NCBI GenBank assembly: GCA_038503035.1
Contig: JAVSML010000031.1
Span: forward strand, 3,044 to 67,043
DNA: 64,000 nt
Direction of reading: 5' to 3'
Source: Crocodylus rhombifer
Taxonomy: Eukaryota; Chordata; Crocodylia; Crocodylidae
The notes beneath the pieces are model-generated. The model was not told where the DNA came from and ran no database searches. It worked only from the letters and a program-made list of their open reading frames with translations. Position 1 is the stretch's first letter. Every line of letters begins with the position of its first letter. Shown here in pieces: positions 1 to 10,058 of this stretch. Made by a program: the position numbers and the translations under genes.

Positions 1-79
1 CCCACCCCTGCCTCTGGAGAAGGCTGAAAGCTCAGTTTAATTGGGAAGGCTGAAGATGGAAAACTGGATAGAAAGCTGA

Positions 80-1118
80 TTTTCTGGATAGGAAACTGGC
101 TGGATCATCAGGCTTGAAGGGTAGCAATCAACGGCTCGATGCCCAGTTCGCAGCCGGTATCAAGTGGTTCGGGTATCGGTCCTGGAGCCGGTTGTGTTCA
201 ATATCTTCATCAATGACCTGGAAGGTGACATAGAGTGCACCCTCAGCAAATTTGTAGATGACACCAAGCTATGGGGAGTAGTAGATATACTGAAGAGCAG
301 GGCTAGGGTTCAGAAAGACATCGACAAATTAGAGGAATAAACCAAAAGAAATCTCAGGAGGTTCAACAAGGACAAGTGCAAAGTCCGGCACTTAGGAGGG
401 AACAATCCCATGCACCGGGGCAGTCTGGGGGCCACGGGCTGGGCAGCAGTCGGGGGGGGGAACAAGAAGCTGAACAGGAGCCAGCAGTGCACCCTTGGTG
501 CCAGGAAGACTACCGGCATCCTGAGCTGCACCGGTAGGAGCATCGCTAGCAGGTCGAGGACAGCGATTCTTCCCCTGTATTTGACACTGGGGAGGCCACA
601 TCTGGAGTCCTGTGTCCAGCTGTGAGCCACACACTACAGAAAGGATGTGGACACATTGGAGAGAGTCCAGTGGAGGGCAGTGGAAATGGTTGTGGGGCTG
701 GGGGACAGGACTGGTGAGGAGAGGCCGAGGGAACTGGGCTGATTGAGTCTGAAGAAGAGAAGACGGAGGGGGATTGAATAGCAGCCTCCACCTCCCTGCA
801 GGGGGGCTGCAAAGAGGCTGGAGCTGGGCTGGTCTCAGTGGGGGCAGATGGCAGGACAAGGAGCAATGGGCTCAAGCTGCAGCAAGGGAAGTTGAGATTG
901 GATATTAAGAAAAACTTTTTCAGCAGGAGGGTGGTGAAGCCTGGAACAGGATCCCCAGAGAAGTTGTGGACTCTCTATCCTTGGAGGTTTTTAAGGCCTG
1001 GGTAGACAAAGCTGTGGCTGGGATGATGTAGCTGGGGCTGGTCCTGCTTTGAGCAGGGGGTTGGACTAGATGTGACCTCCTGAGGTCCTTTCACAGCCTC
1101 ATTTTCTATAATTTAAAA
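80..1118 (+). mobile_element. CR1 LINE, 3' half of ORF2 plus 3' UTR, decayed
   Basis: The plus strand encodes CR1 reverse-transcriptase landmarks in broken frames. Around 205-290 lies an F-N-I-F-I-N-D-L block followed by F-V-D-D, a variant of the catalytic F-A-D-D. A K-C-K-V block follows near 377-395, then a block resembling I-L-P-L-Y near 565-620. The 3' UTR is typical: a GGGCTGGTCCTGCTTTGAGC segment, a TTGGACTAGATG segment and GACCTCCTGAGGTCC, ending at about 1118 in a TCTATAATTT-type tail. The copy is 5' truncated and carries stops and frameshifts. Its 3' UTR type matches the antisense copies near 7.1, 51.1 and 58.5 kb. The left boundary is blurred and may lie closer to the window start. 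Confidence 0.88.
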
Positions 1119-1121
1119 TAG

Positions 1122-1208
1122 ATACTCCCTATGCCTGACGAAGGGCAACTGCACCAAAAAGTTTGCTAAGAACTTTTTTCCAACTAATAAAAGATATCAC
1201 ATCGGCCC
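1122..1208 (+). repeat. Short retroposon-like repeat (GAAGGG...AATAAAAGATATCAC family)
   Basis: The sequence reads CCTGACGAAGGGCAACTGCA, then AAAGTTTGCTAAGAACTTTTTTCC, AACTAATAAAAGATATCACATC and CTTGCCTGCC. The same ordered blocks occur near 9853-9970 and 43448-43556, and in reverse near 45768-45888. It directly follows the CR1 tail, so it either inserted into the tail or lay at the original target. The copy at 9.85 kb has long target duplications, which supports retroposition. The family name is unknown to me. Confidence 0.6.
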
Positions 1209-2786
1209 AAAGAGGCTTGCCTGCCTAAGACAGATACTCAGCATTCAGCTTTCAAGCTGTGCTGGTTAATTGTGACCAGCCATGTGGTTTCATGACTTTG
1301 TTTCTGTTCCCGGACTGGAAGAGCGTGTCTCCCAGTTGGACTGAAAGCTTCAAGCAGCTCTGGGGCTTTCAAAAGCAGCTATTTAAAGAGAGGGGGTGGA
1401 CAGTAATCACTCCTGAGGGTCATACAAACATCAGGCTCCTGCAAGATGTACCAGCTGGGACAGAGTTTGCATTCAGCTTTCTTTCATGGTGGCCACAGAA
1501 AGTGGGGTTTTGTGTGTGTCGGGTCCTGGCTGCAAAGTGGATGCAGTCAGAGTCTTGTCGGATTCAGTTCATTGTTTTTTCGGCAGGGTTGTGCCCTGGA
1601 CTCCTGTCTGAGCTGAAAACTCACCAAGCACAAAAGAGGCCCTGAGCATGCTTGGAACAAACTCCTTTTAACACTAGTGCAAGAATTTGCAATGATTAGG
1701 CGGGGGGAGGATAAGAAACCAGCTCCAGTTGGGTTATTTAGTCTCACGGTGCTGTAACAAATACTAGACTCCGTGATCTCTTGAACAAAGATGAATTTAT
1801 CAGCCTTTGCAAGGCACCACTACAAAAATGAAAGCTGTGTCACTGAGTCTGGAGCAGGATAGCTGCTAATTTCAGTCGCATGCCTTGGCTCTAGGGGCTT
1901 TCCCTCTAATCAGCTGCCTTCCTTTGTTTCCATCCTCATGCCCTTTCAACTGCCTGCATTTCAGCCAGGTCAGGGAAAAGACCCACCAAAATGCCGTGGA
2001 AGAGGGAACGGACCCTGCAGGAATAGCAGCAATGATAGTTTGCAGCCTGGCCATACCTGGGATCGGAGGGTCTCAAAGCACTTCACAAGTATTCATTCAG
2101 TCCATCATCTTCTGCTTCTGGGAGGCTGGGAACATCATCCTTTCGAAGAGGCAAAGAGATCAGTGTGAGGTGACAGGGTGCATCTGTCCCCGAAATGACA
2201 AGACAGCTTGAAAGAAGAGACCCAGGCTGTCATCGGGGATGCTTTAAAATATAGACCTACGTGCAAGCACAGAGGCACCCACCGAGCCCGTGTGAAGTTG
2301 GACCGGCGCGGCAGGACGCCTGCTCTTTCAACTTTCCCAAGGTGGGGTCCTATATGCTTGGGGTCAATGCCTGAGCTAAACATGAGCTTGGACACTTTGG
2401 GTGTTTGCCTGTCACTTGTCTGAGACTGAGGCCATCATTTCCAGAGCAGTGTAAGGCAGGTGTGTACCAGCTGGTGGAGCTAATATCCATACGCACACGC
2501 ACGCACCCGCTCTTTCTCTCTCTCTCCGTCTCTTTATCTGTCTCTCTCCAAGTACAAAGCTCATATTTCAACCGTAATGTCCCTGCAGCTTGTCCTACTT
2601 ATACTCCCTGACACTACCAATTATCTCCTTGTGTGAAAGGGCTCAGAGGGATGAGTATCAGCTCAAGTGGCACACATTAGAGCCTTGTTGCTCGCTGCAG
2701 ATGCTAATAACCTGCTTGTATTTCATGCCTGTATCTCGTGTGGCGCCAGGGAGGCGGTGGGACTTACTGCAATGGGCTCCAGGGTG
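1209..2786. other. No gene seen; single-copy-looking DNA with a possible MIR remnant
   Basis: No coding exon or recognisable RNA gene is visible. Positions 2070-2170 loosely resemble an antisense MIR or L2 (CTCAAAGCACTTCACAAGTA is a typical MIR-like phrase). Positions 2505-2552 are a short C/T-rich stretch with CTCTCT runs. The rest looks like ordinary unique sequence. Confidence 0.4.
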
Positions 2787-2958
2787 GGAATTAGGAGACT
2801 GATCTCTGCTTTCCCACTGGTTTGCTGGGTGACACTGGGAATGTCCATTCCCTCCCTGTGCCTCAGTTTCCCCTGCGATAACATGGGAGGTAATGACACC
2901 TCCCTTCTTTGTAAAGCTTGTGGAGATCTAGGGATGAAAGGTGAGATGCAAATTAAAG
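2787..2958 (+). repeat. MIR SINE
   Basis: The element contains the MIR core phrases in order: GCTGGGTGACACTGGG, CCTCCCTGTGCCTCAGTTTC, a degenerate form of the TGTAAAATGGGGATAATA block at 2876-2898, and then ACACCTCCCTTCTTTGTAAA. This order is the sense orientation of MIR. The divergence is what is expected of an old amniote SINE. Confidence 0.8.
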
Positions 2959-3671
2959 TCTGATTATTCCTGCTTTGCTGCAGGGACAGCGGGGATGATA
3001 GAGCTTGGGATAGACATTGGGTATATCTAGGAGATGGGCTGTTAGGCAGTTCCTGATACCAGCTGTGAGGGCCACATTGCTCATACCCAGGGGTGAAGGA
3101 GAATCATGGCTCCTCCCCAAACACTAGCAAGAAAAACTATGGAGAACAGGTCTATGGCGGATTAGCAAACACAACTATCAGGAAGCAACCTCTGTCTCGG
3201 GACATCCGCGGACTTAGGACTGTGGGTAACAGGGAGGATCACTTAACGCACTGCCTGTTTCTGTTCCTCTAAAGCACCCGCTCTCTCCTCCTGTCAGCCA
3301 GGCCTAGTTGCTGTGCAAAAGGGGAGAAGGGCCTAAGCCCATCAGGAAAACTGTAAGTCTCCCTCAGTTACAGAGAGGCCACTAGATGCATAACGGTTGA
3401 TTCGTGGGGACAACGAAGGAGAAAACAGGGACGGGAGGGAAAGTCACAGGTTGATAAGGGGGGCACCAGCCAACACCCACAGCTCTTTGAACATATCCAA
3501 GAAGACATGCACAGAGGAGTAAGAGGAAAACATCCCCATAGCCACCTGGACTCCCCCTGGCCACAGCCTCCTTCCTGGTCTAGTAGATGGCAGGTTCGAG
3601 CAGAGCCAAGAGGAGGCTGACCCGGAGGCCCCAGGACTTGGTGGGGCCGCGGATGGGGAGACTGCCGGCCC
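2959..3671. other. No gene seen
   Basis: Unassigned sequence. The short reading frames are ordinary background. Positions 3560-3670 are GC-rich but lack a start or splice context that I can defend. Confidence 0.35.
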
Positions 3672-3745
3672 CTGCCAGACAGGATACGCGGCTGGCTGAA
3701 CCACTGGTCTGACCCAGCACAGCAGCTCTTTCATTCTTTTAGAAA
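3672..3745 (+). mobile_element. Old CR1-clade LINE 3' tail
   Basis: The phrases GACAGGATACGCGGCTGGCT, ACCACTGGTCTGACCCAGCA and CAGCTCTTTCATTCTTTT match the common sauropsid CR1 3' terminus (gctggatggaccattggtct, then cttatgttctt). Only about 75 bp remain. A related remnant lies at 54163-54203. Confidence 0.6.
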
Positions 3746-4630
3746 GCACGTTCCCACAAAAACCTGTCTTGTTTCTACCCCTGATTTCAATCACCGACTC
3801 AGTTGTGGGTCATTCGTTTAGTCTCCCATCCAATTCTGAAGCACAGTAGATGCTACAGAAATATGAGAGTTAGTCATGGAAGATTGAGTCCTCCACAAAT
3901 GGCAGAGAAGATCGGTTTAACCAACAGTTTCCACTCCATTGTGAATCTGATGACCATTTATGTGGTACGGTTGTATATGTCAAATATCGAGGGATGGAAT
4001 AACTTGAAAGTGGTGGCTCTCAGCAGACCTCATCCTTGGCCTAGAGAGAGTGTAAATAGGCTCAACTTCATGAACTAAGGGGAGCTGATTTGCTCCTGGT
4101 GGCTCTGGCTTCTTCTGGCTTCAGTGGCTAGTTTGTGGAATGGGGTCTTCCTGGTACGCAACCCCTCTGCTGCCTTCTCTTGTTAATAAAGAAGAGTTAG
4201 AAACCCAGAAGGGCTGCAGGCATGCCCCCTGGAGACTGGGTCCATTGTTTTCACTCCCTTCTTGCACAGGAGAAGAATAGGGACATACTAATGAGTGGAC
4301 TTAGGGCTTTCCTTTGTGGGGGAGGAGTGAGGGTCCAGTGTACTCACATACCCAGCTCAGTACACCAAAGCAAGCAATGGCTGAATTGTACACATCAGGA
4401 AAGCAATCAGGCAGTGGTGAGGTATTGCAAATGGCCTGCAAACCTTCAGCACTTGGGTGCTTGTACACACCATAGGCTTTAATTGTCATTAAATTAAATA
4501 GATTTATAAAATTTAAACTTGGTTATTTTGGAGCATTGCATCACTGTTTGCAATTCAAAAGTGAATGCCATTCGAAGGGGTGAACCAGAAAAATGTCATC
4601 TGGTGAACAAAGAGGCTCATTACATGTCTT
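3746..4630. other. No gene seen
   Basis: Unassigned DNA, AT-rich from about 4470 to 4560. No repeat family or coding signal is recognised. Confidence 0.35.
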
Positions 4631-4737
4631 TGGGTGTGTGTAGACAAACCGGTGGCCGTAAATTGAACCTGTGAGTTTTAAAAGACACCACTTCAATTTA
4701 GGGCTGATTAAACACCCATGTTGTGTATACACCCCAC
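4631..4737. mobile_element. Short palindromic MITE-like element
   Basis: The left end TTGGGTGTGTGTAGACAAAC and the reverse complement of the right end, GTGGGGTGTATACACAAC, form imperfect terminal inverted repeats. Internally TAAATTGAA (4659-4667) pairs perfectly with TTCAATTTA (4692-4700). The roughly 107-bp unit resembles the other GTGTCTACAC-ended elements in this window. No transposase is encoded. Confidence 0.5.
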
Positions 4738-6352
4738 GGACTTACCTGCCTCTCCAGCAGGGAGGGGAAGGCGAGCTGCTAGCAGGTAGAGCAGTCCCTG
4801 GACTGTAGGGAGGAGGGGCTCGTGCTTCCCTCTGCAGCAGCAGCACCCCCCTCCCAGGTGGCACCCGCCCACAGGCAGGCACCCAGCTTGGGCAGTCCTG
4901 GGCTGCACTGCAGCCACAGAGGGAAGCACCAGGCCCCCACACAGCTCAGGGAGGCAGGCAGGCTCCATGGAGTGGGGAGGGAGGAGGAGATCAAGCTTGC
5001 ACTTTTCTTGGGTGGAGCCTGCTTTCCCAGGCTGCTGCCAGGCTGCCTGCAGGGCTTCCTGCAGAGCCCCTGAGCTGCATGGAGCCCAGTGGTTTGCTTC
5101 GTGGCTATAGGGGAAGCAAACTAAAAGTTTTCAAAGTAGTTTTAATTTGCTGCATCCCAAGTCATTTAAGGCGTATTACACCCCCGAATTTCCGACAGCG
5201 GCTGGAATTAATGCGCAATACGCCACCAAGGCGTGCAAACACCAACACCATTAGAGTAGTGCAAAAGTATTTAGCCCACTTCAATGTGTTGTGCACGCAC
5301 ACCTCTCATTTCATCTACACACAGCCTTTGAGTGCCTTTGTGTTTGCACGCAACAAATCCATGGGCATGACACTTTAATTCCTGGCAAACCAAGCTAAAC
5401 TACATCTGAAGAGTTTTACTCTAGTGCAAAAGGAAGACTTTTAAACCGTCCAGAAATCCCACTCGTGCAAACAGAAACACAGTTGCAGAGCATGAATGGG
5501 TAAAAGTGTGGTGTGTACAAAGGTCCTTGGTCACAAGTTCAAATCCTTTATGGGTTCCCTATACCTTATGGTTAGGGGAGCCCTGTCCTCTTCCCAAGAC
5601 TTACCGCCAGCCAAAGCTCTCTCCTGTCCCTTTGCTCTCACACTTCAGGCACTTGTTAGCAGTCTCAGTTGAGAAGCCAGTGACCAAATGGCCACGGAGA
5701 CTGAATTGCCTGTCAGTCAGAGAACAGGAAGGCAAATTATGGAGAAATCCTGTACAGATTCTGCCTTTGTTCTGTGCAGCCTTCGTTCTCCAGAGCTGTC
5801 AGCACAGCATCTCTTGCTAGTATTGAGCTCACAGGCACAACTAAAATAGTGTCACAGACAGACAAGAGCAAACAAGACACTGCCAGTGGTTCAGTCTCCC
5901 TTCCCCACTCTCATAGGCCTCATTTCCAACTGGCGTGAGAACAAGAAGAACACCGAAGGCCGCAACCCAGAGCATCTCTGCAGTTCAGAAGCAAAAGTAA
6001 TTGCTGAAACTCCCAGATTTTCTTCCCATTTTCTGTCTTCTCATAACTTTTCACAGGCAGAAATCAGGGGCAGGACTGGAGTTTTATGCTATTCTCAGTT
6101 GCCATTTTCACAGCGTTCGGTATTAGGAAACAGTGTTACCCATGGGTTTTCCTAACATGAGAATCATGTAACAAGTAGAAATACAGGTCAGCTAAAAGAG
6201 ATGTGAAACCTGCTAAGCAGTTCGTTAACTGTTACTCTCTGGCTGCCAGATGACTCAGGGATTTAGTAAAATGGGTTAAAGGAGTTTTCACTTCAAGGTC
6301 AGTGATTTGAATCTAGTGCAAGATGGAAAGGCCTGAAATCACTAATACATGG
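4738..6352. other. No gene seen
   Basis: Positions 4740-5080 are GC-rich with several overlapping short frames in both strands, none recognisable. From 5080 to 6350 the sequence is unassigned and appears single-copy. Confidence 0.35.
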
Positions 6353-6601
6353 TGGGTGTATCTACACGTTCATTAATGCACCTTAAATACTGTGCATTTA
6401 GTTTAGTACTTCCTTAATAAAGCACTCACTAAATGCACAGTACCTAGAGATACTGCACAGTAGCACCAGCAAACAGTTATTTAATGTGTATTAGCCTAAT
6501 AACACTGCACAGTAGGTTATTAGCACGGTTTTTGCTGTGACATGCTACTGCGCAGTGTTATTAGGCTAATGTGCAGTAAGCGTCTCATGTAGGCGCACCC
6601 A
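6353..6601. mobile_element. MITE with TGGGTG...CACCCA termini and a long internal hairpin
   Basis: The left terminus TGGGTGTATCTACACG pairs with the reverse complement of the right terminus, TGGGTGCGCCTACATG, at 12 of 16 positions. Inside, the 26-bp arm at 6490-6515 pairs with 6545-6570 at 25 of 26 positions across a 29-nt loop. There is no open frame, as expected for a non-autonomous DNA transposon. I could not see a convincing target-site duplication. Confidence 0.65.
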
Positions 6602-7057
6602 GTAAGTACAACTTGGTCTGCGTCAACCTGATGATGACTTTGGGTCTGATTGCTGTATTAACACCACAAAAAAAGCCTCACATCCACTAGCCTTCAGCTA
6701 CCCATTCTGGCAGACATATTAATGAATGAACGGATGGGGAATGAGCTATTTCATCCCAGTGTGGTTCCAGTGGTCAAGCTTTCATGGGAAGATGGGATCT
6801 TTCCATTGCTGTGAGAGATATTTCTCTTCTGTGGACAAGCAGAGACTGTCACTCTCCAGAACAGCCCATCTGATGCTTTTCATGTTCACCTGATTATTTC
6901 ACTTTCATATTCGTTACCAGACAGACTGAACTTCCACTTCTTCCACCTTTGAATTGTCAGTGATTAAAAAAGCCTCATATTTTTTAAATGAAAATAATGT
7001 TTTAAAGTGTTTCCTCCTTTTCTGTCTCTTAGCAATAGCTTTGTGGGTTTTCTCTAC
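6602..7057. other. No gene seen
   Basis: Unassigned sequence between a MITE and an antisense CR1 tail. No coding or RNA signal is visible. Confidence 0.35.
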
Positions 7058-7385
7058 TGGAATCACAGACAAGAAGGGTGTGAAGGGACCTCCAGAGGTC
7101 ACATCTAGTCCAACCTTCTGCTCAAAGCAGGACCAGCCCTGACTGCATCATTACAGCCAAGGCTGTGTCTAGCTGGGTCTTAAAAGCCTCCAAGACTGGA
7201 GAGTCCACCACCTCTCTGGATAACCTGTTCCAGTGCTTTACTACCTTTCTGATGAGAGGTTTTTTCCCTAATATCCAACCTCAACTTCCCTTGCTGCAAC
7301 CTGAGCCCATTGCTCCTTGCCCTGTCAGCTGTCACCACTGAGAACAGAACAGTCTAGCTCTCCAACCCTCCCTTCAAAGTTGCTC
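7058..7385 (-). mobile_element. CR1 LINE 3' end, antisense
   Basis: Read on the plus strand, this is the inverted CR1 3' UTR and ORF2 C-terminus. The blocks are GAAGGGACCTCCAGAGGTCA, CTCAAAGCAGGACCAGCC, AAAAGCCTCCAAGACTGGAG, CCACCTCTCTGGATAACC and GCCCATTGCTCCTTGCCCTG. It is 5' truncated, with only about 330 bp present. The subfamily resembles the copies at 1, 51.1 and 58.5 kb. Confidence 0.85.
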
Positions 7386-7744
7386 TCTGGACAGGAAACT
7401 AGCATGGAAATTTTCATCCAAACTTTTCAAAAAGGGGAAAGGTGGTAGGAATGAAAGATGGAACAGGACTTTTAACTATAAAACATTATAAACACCAGGC
7501 CACAAATACTATGCCTTCACAGTAGCACAACAACCATCTGGGTATGGTATCCTAATGCAATCCTGTGCATTATGAAGCCCAGGACCTATAACAGCAACAA
7601 CAGCAATAATAATATAGTCGCATCTTTTTCTGATGATAGTGATGATAGCACCTGTCACTTCCCTAAAGTCCAGGGAATTTGCCCTTATTTCACAGGGCAG
7701 CATCTGGTGATTTGAATACTGAAGATCCCAGCTAATACCTTTTA
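7386..7744. other. No gene seen
   Basis: Unassigned DNA up to the target duplication of the LTR. Confidence 0.35.
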
Positions 7745-8000
7745 CCCATTGTCATGGAAATTTCTTAGTATATGCTGCCAGCACAGAAGAGGTTAAGCTG
7801 ACACGCGCGGTTTGACTCTGTGAGTGGGAAGTCCCAGGGCTCACCCAGCCGTGCCCCGGGGGCCTGCGGGCTGTCAGTCATTGCTGACCTACTTTCCCCA
7901 CAGAGGCATGCTCAGACTGTGCCAGCTCCTGACTGGGAGCATGCTCAGTCAGAACCTGACATGAGGTCATCTCTCTAGAAATTTCTCTGCGGAGAGCGCT

Positions 8001-8050
8001 CTGATTGGCCGCTAAATTCATATAAAAGTTCAGTGAGCCCCTCCCGCGGG
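8001..8050 (+). promoter_or_regulatory. LTR core promoter: inverted CCAAT box and TATA box
   Basis: CTGATTGGCC contains ATTGG at 8004-8008. TATAAAA follows at 8021-8027, 13 bp downstream. Transcription would be expected to start roughly 25-30 bp after the TATA box, near 8050, just after the GC-rich CCCCTCCCGCGGGG stretch. Confidence 0.6.
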
Positions 8051-8588
8051 GGGAGATCGCGTGGACTGGAGACAGAGGCTGCTGCTGCAGGGACTGTCTC
8101 AGTCAGGCTCTTGGGCCTATCGATCTCCTCTCTCGCCTCCGTTGCTGGTTGCTTTTCGTATTAATCGTTACGTACGTTCTGACTACGCTTCCCTGGCTTC
8201 TGACTTACCTTCGCATTGACTAACGGCTACGATTTTGGATCACCCCTTGGACTCTGTTCTAACATCGACCTCGGCTTTCTTCTCTGACTACGATTCTGCT
8301 CATCCCTCTGACCTGACGTCTCCGCTGCATCATCTCCTGGCTTCCGACCTCGGCCTCCTTCGACCACCCAATTGTCCATTACCTTGGACTGGCATCACGC
8401 GGTTCATCGTTTAAGAGTTACAGTTTTCGTTTTGTTGTTCGTATTATCCATTTAATGAGCTGTTGACCAGCCCTGGGACTAGGTCTTCGGACTGAACCTC
8501 GTGGGCCAACAGACCCCTTTGTTGTTTACTGTTGTTCATCCCTAACTGTAGCTGAAGACTTCTCTGCCTACGCCTGAAGAGTAAGTCA

Positions 8589-8594
8589 AATAAA
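8589..8594 (+). terminator. LTR polyadenylation signal AATAAA
   Basis: AATAAA sits 562 bp downstream of the end of the TATA box. If it is used, the R region would be about 540 bp, unusually long. It immediately follows GTAAGT (8581-8586), which matches a splice-donor consensus. Confidence 0.5.
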
Positions 8595-8735
8595 TCCACC
8601 TTAATTTCAATCCTTTCCGAGTCCCTATCTCCCGACTCTACGCCGTTAATCCCACCTGTCCGTATCTGATTGCCACCCCGGCCCACCGTGACCTTGGGGC
8701 CCAATCCATTCAGTTCGGTTTTCCCCGACACTCAT

Positions 8736-9765
8736 GTCGTATCAGTTCGTTCATGCAAAACACCTCTTATACAGGACTTCAGGACTTGCACTACCGGGGG
8801 CTTCTGTTGCTAGGGGAAGATTATATAATGAAAGAGTATATGTGAACTCTGGATAGATCCCATGTTTTCATGAGTGTAATTATCTTCTACTGGAGTGTAA
8901 AGAGAAGTGAAGAGATGATGTGAAGTCCTACACCCCTGAAAAATCAGTGGTAAAACTCCACCAGGGTAAATTACCCTGGTTCAGTTGCTAGGCTGGTATA
9001 GATATCTGTCCAGAGCTGAATCAAGTGCAGTCCTAACATGTTCAACACAAGCAGGCAGCAATTCTGCACTTCTGCCACCAAATGACAGAGCTCAGTGATC
9101 AAGGCCTACTGCATCAGTCACCCCAGGGGAGCCGCAGTTCTGTCCGCCCCAGATCCCGGTGTACAAAACCGATGTAAGTCACCCTGGTGTCAACAGATCA
9201 TCAGCCCAGACCCTCATATTCTCAGCTGTCGGAGGAGGCTGTGGTGAGACACCTGTTTGCACCGTCCTGCCTCAGATCTCCTTGACTTTGTGAATCTGGC
9301 CATAAGACCAGAACTGGAGCTTCCCCGGGTGCGTGCATAGACAGCCTTTCTCTGCTGCCCTGTGCTGCGTGACCTGCATCAGCTTTCCAGGCTAAATTGA
9401 AAAGGTTGGATTTGACTTGTAAAGTCCAAAAGGGTTTGGCAGTTTTCCTACTCGAGCGATCACCTCTCCTCTTGTGCCACCATTGTGACGCCAAGAGCGC
9501 TTGGGCTGAATCCTTGTTAGGTCTAAAAGAGAAGGGCTTTGGGATAAACCCTCCTCTTCTTCAGCTTAGGAACAGACTTTCTAGGGCACTGTAGCGCCTG
9601 CATGAGTTGAACTCCTGGGTAGGCTTCAACACCACCCTATTCGAAAAGGGAGAACAACTGCTGTCCTGTGGTGTAGGAGTCAGGACATAATGCAATGGCT
9701 TTCCATTGAAGCAAAGCAGATTTAAATTAGATAGGCAAAAAAACCCCATCCTTCCTGTTCAAGCT
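8736..9765. other. No gene seen; contains a 19-bp perfect palindrome
   Basis: CCAGGGTAAATTACCCTGG at 8961-8979 is a perfect palindrome about a central A. Otherwise the stretch is unassigned, with only background reading frames. Confidence 0.4.
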
Positions 9766-10058
9766 GTGAGGCAGTGGACTGGCCCATCAAGGGAAATGGT
9801 GGAACCTCCTTCCCTGGAGGAGCCTGGATAAGCATTTAGAAGTAGCATTTCTAGTCCTGATGAAGAGTACTTGTGCCCAAAAGCTTGCAAATAAAGACAT
9901 TTTTTTTGCTAATATTTACTGGGTCTAATACAAGATATCACCTCTGCCATGAGTTTTGATTCCTTTTCCAAAGTAGCATTTCTGCATTCATGCAGGCGTT
10001 TGGACCAGATGACTCTCAAGGCCCCTTGCAACCCTCCAGTCCCATGGTTGGCTCCTTG
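9766..10058 (+). mobile_element. Old CR1/L2-like LINE 3' end, split by a retroposon
   Basis: The left part, 9766-9852, contains GGTGGAACCTCCTTCCCTGG and AGCCTGGATAAGC. The right part, 9984-10058, contains TTGGACCAGATGACTCTCAA followed by GGCCCCTTGCAACCCTCCAG. Together they form the usual C-terminal codons and 3' UTR of a CR1-clade or L2-clade LINE. They are separated by a 118-bp insert bounded by 13-bp direct repeats. Confidence 0.6.
9853..9970 (+). repeat. Retroposon insert with perfect 13-bp target duplications
   Basis: AAGTAGCATTTCT occurs at 9840-9852 and again at 9971-9983, flanking the insert exactly. The insert carries the family blocks CCTGATGAAGAGTACTTGTG, CCCAAAAGCTTGC, AATAAAG and TACAAGATATCACCTCTGCC. 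Long, variable-length duplications are the signature of LINE-mediated insertion, not of a cut-and-paste transposon. Related copies lie near 1122, 43448 and 45768. Confidence 0.75.

Larger units (their letters stand above)
7750..8730 (+). mobile_element. Solo LTR of an endogenous retrovirus-like element (981 bp)
   Basis: The unit begins TGTCATGG and ends CCCCGACA, so the termini are TGTC and GACA. It is flanked by CCCAT (7745-7749) and CTCAT (8731-8735), a 4-of-5 target duplication. An inverted CCAAT box (ATTGG, 8004-8008), a TATA box (TATAAAA, 8021-8027) and a poly(A) signal (AATAAA, 8589-8594) lie in the correct order for the plus strand. GCATGCTCAG occurs twice in the proposed U3 (near 7906 and 7938). 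No second LTR or gag-pol-env frame is present in the window, so this is a solo LTR, presumably left by LTR-LTR recombination. CpG content is high for the region, which suggests relative youth. Structure alone does not exclude a Gypsy-type element. Confidence 0.8.
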
